NCBI GenBank assembly: GCA_040389065.1
Contig: JAZKAR010000011.1
Span: 62,001 to 126,000 of the forward strand
Source of the DNA: JAZKAR01 sp040389065
Lineage (GTDB): Bacteria > Pseudomonadota > Gammaproteobacteria > Burkholderiales > Casimicrobiaceae
Direction: 5' to 3'
Length of the DNA: 64,000 nt
The translations under genes were made by a program, and so were the position numbers. Of this stretch, positions 62,734 to 64,000 are shown piece after piece (within the stretch, counting starts at the first letter, position 1; every line of letters starts with the position of its first letter). The notes below the pieces were generated by a model that searched no databases, was not told the DNA's origin, and worked only from the letters and a program-made list of their open reading frames with translations.

Positions 62734-64000
62734 TTAACTAACTTTAAATGACTGCACCAAACTTCCTAATTCATTCGAAGAAATAGTAAGCACACTTGTT
62801 GCTTGATTTAAAATATTAACCTGGTCAGAGCTTTTTTGGGTGATGTCTTGTAATTTTTCTGCGTGATGGTGAATTCGTTCCACAACTTCGGTTTGGTGCT
62901 GCATGGCGATACTAGCTTCACGCATAATTTCGCGTAGGCGATTGGCGTTATCGCATGTGTCTTGAACTGAGTTAGTCAGCATAATAATTTGATCTAAGTT
63001 ACTTCCAACCCAAGTGCCTGATATTGAAAGAGAGTCAACTGAGCTTTTCACTTGATTTTTAATTTCTGAGGCGAGCGTATTAATTTCTTTTGTGGCTTCA
63101 CTGGTGCGTTCAGCAAGCATACGTACTTCATCTGCCACAACCGCAAAACCTCTTCCTTGTTCTCCTGCTCGTGCAGATTCAATCGAGGCATTGAGAGCCA
63201 GTAAATTAGTGCGCGCTGATATATCAGAAATGGTGCGTGTCATCACTCCAATAGAGTCAACGGTTTGGTTTAGTTTGTGTGTATTAACAATGTTATGTTG
63301 TAAATCTTCACTAAACTGGCGAAATGCTTCTTGAAGGGAGCCAAGTGCTTCAACGTCACCTTGCATGCGTGTGGTGGTTTCTACACTTTCAGTTAATGCA
63401 TGTTCAAAGCGCGATTGAGTTGTTTCCGTTTGTTCTCTAACGGTACTGGCTGAAATATTAAGCTCATTGGTAACTTCAAAGAGTATCTCGGTTGATGCGG
63501 CTGCCCCTTTGGCTACATTACCCACTTGTATAATATTATTTTGCATAGAAGCGCTACGGCTAACCACTGCTTGGATGAGTCCACTTAAATGTGTGACCAT
63601 TTTTCCCATTGAGCGCGTCATTTCACCGACTTCATCTTTACGCTGGGTACTGCTGTAAGTAGGAATCCAAACCGTTAAATCCCCTCTCGATAGTGCACGT
63701 AAGCTATGCATAATATCAATGATCGACATAGAAATAGAGCTTGCATATAGCCACGACCCCAGCATCAGTAACACAATACTGGCAAAATTTGCTGCAATAA
63801 TAATGACAAGCGTTTTATGGGTTGATTCTTGTGTTTTGGTAGCAATGCTTGTTAAGTTTCGTTGGGCAAATTCAGTTAGTGCGGTTGAAAGTTGAGCAAT
63901 CCGATCTAGTTCGCGGCGTAAGTTACGTAATTCTGCAAGCGCCTCTTCTTTTTTATTGTTTTTAGCAAATCGAATGACGTTCATACGCTTAGGTGCCATA
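62734..64000 (-). CDS. Methyl-accepting chemotaxis protein, partial
   Basis: A chemoreceptor whose N-terminal part runs past the window edge. The visible 421 residues contain a coiled N-terminal portion (residues ~1-60 of the visible part), one membrane segment (LVIIIAANFASIVLLMLGSW region), a HAMP domain (about 90-145), and the signalling domain. The hairpin tip TNLLALNASIESARAGEQGRGFAVVADEVR is the conserved CheA/CheW contact (quoted only as NLLALNASIESARA). Since the open frame reaches the edge at 63999, the start is not fixed. It implies a chemotaxis system, though no flagellar genes are in the window. Confidence 0.92.
   Translation of the reverse strand, partial: MAPKRMNVIRFAKNNKKEEALAELRNLRRELDRIAQLSTALTEFAQRNLTSIATKTQESTHKTLVIIIAANFASIVLLMLGSWLYASSISMSIIDIMHSLRALSRGDLTVWIPTYSSTQRKDEVGEMTRSMGKMVTHLSGLIQAVVSRSASMQNNIIQVGNVAKGAAASTEILFEVTNELNISASTVREQTETTQSRFEHALTESVETTTRMQGDVEALGSLQEAFRQFSEDLQHNIVNTHKLNQTVDSIGVMTRTISDISARTNLLALNASIESARAGEQGRGFAVVADEVRMLAERTSEATKEINTLASEIKNQVKSSVDSLSISGTWVGSNLDQIIMLTNSVQDTCDNANRLREIMREASIAMQHQTEVVERIHHHAEKLQDITQKSSDQVNILNQATSVLTISSNELGSLVQSFKVS

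Overview
The window is an A+T-rich bacterial chromosome segment with densely packed housekeeping genes. It is Gram-negative: it carries LPS-export genes kdsC-lptC-lptA-lptB, a lipid A acyltransferase, and a lipoprotein signal. Gene order points to a low-GC betaproteobacterium, probably Burkholderiales-like. The supporting clusters are sdhCDAB-sdhE-gltA-sucA-sucB-lpd as one block, metK divergent from an LpxL-type acyltransferase, a YciO-type protein next to a ~400-residue TrpRS, rpsF-priB-rpsR-rplI, and an AlgZ/AlgR-type pair. This placement is inferred from synteny and remembered families; no 16S gene is present. A basal gammaproteobacterium cannot be excluded.

Layout. 1-563: partial panC (minus). 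0.8-3.5 kb: kdsC-lptC-lptA-lptB. 3.8-8.7 kb: an IMPase-family enzyme, rpiA, then phoU-ppx-argB. 8.75-10.7 kb: thiC (minus) with an unusual palindromic leader. 11.7-13.4 kb: DEAD-box RNA helicase with a long leader and a Gly/Arg/Ser tail. 13.6-24.2 kb: nine TCA-cycle genes separated by intrinsic terminators. 24.3-31.7 kb (minus): an orphan PEP-CTERM protein, ubiH-type hydroxylase with engB, pstC-pstA-pstB without pstS, and a LytTR regulator with its kinase. 32.2-34.6 kb: SemiSWEET-like protein, ornithine cyclodeaminase-family enzyme, PP2C phosphatase. 34.7-38.7 kb: rpmH-rnpA-yidC-mnmE, with rnpA apparently starting inside rpmH and yidD absent. 39.0-40.6 kb: rpsF-priB-rpsR-rplI. 40.9-45.2 kb: small unknown protein, DMT transporter, xth, metK and lpxL-like. 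46-53 kb: an orphan 61-residue ORF, ispH, yciO-like, trpS, small lipoprotein, lipB, dcd, hslO, FkbM methyltransferase. 53-59 kb (minus): YdcZ-like protein, MATE transporter, ankyrin protein with tatD, small acidic ORF, elaA, dps. 59.3-62 kb: mgtA followed by a tandem repeat array. The window ends inside a methyl-accepting chemotaxis protein (minus).

The most interesting signal is not a gene. At least seven intergenic sites carry copies, some decayed, of a ~100-135 bp nested palindrome. Its arms begin TTAGAAGTTACGC and its core reads roughly CCGTACT-n-TTTGTACTGTCTGCG. The same core recurs in a ~115 bp tandem array behind mgtA. From memory, this core closely matches the interior of Neisseria Correia repeats (CREE), but the arms differ. 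The family therefore looks like a Correia-related MITE with different ends. No transposase is present in the window.

No tRNA, rRNA, CRISPR array, prophage, intact insertion sequence or dnaA/oriC was found.
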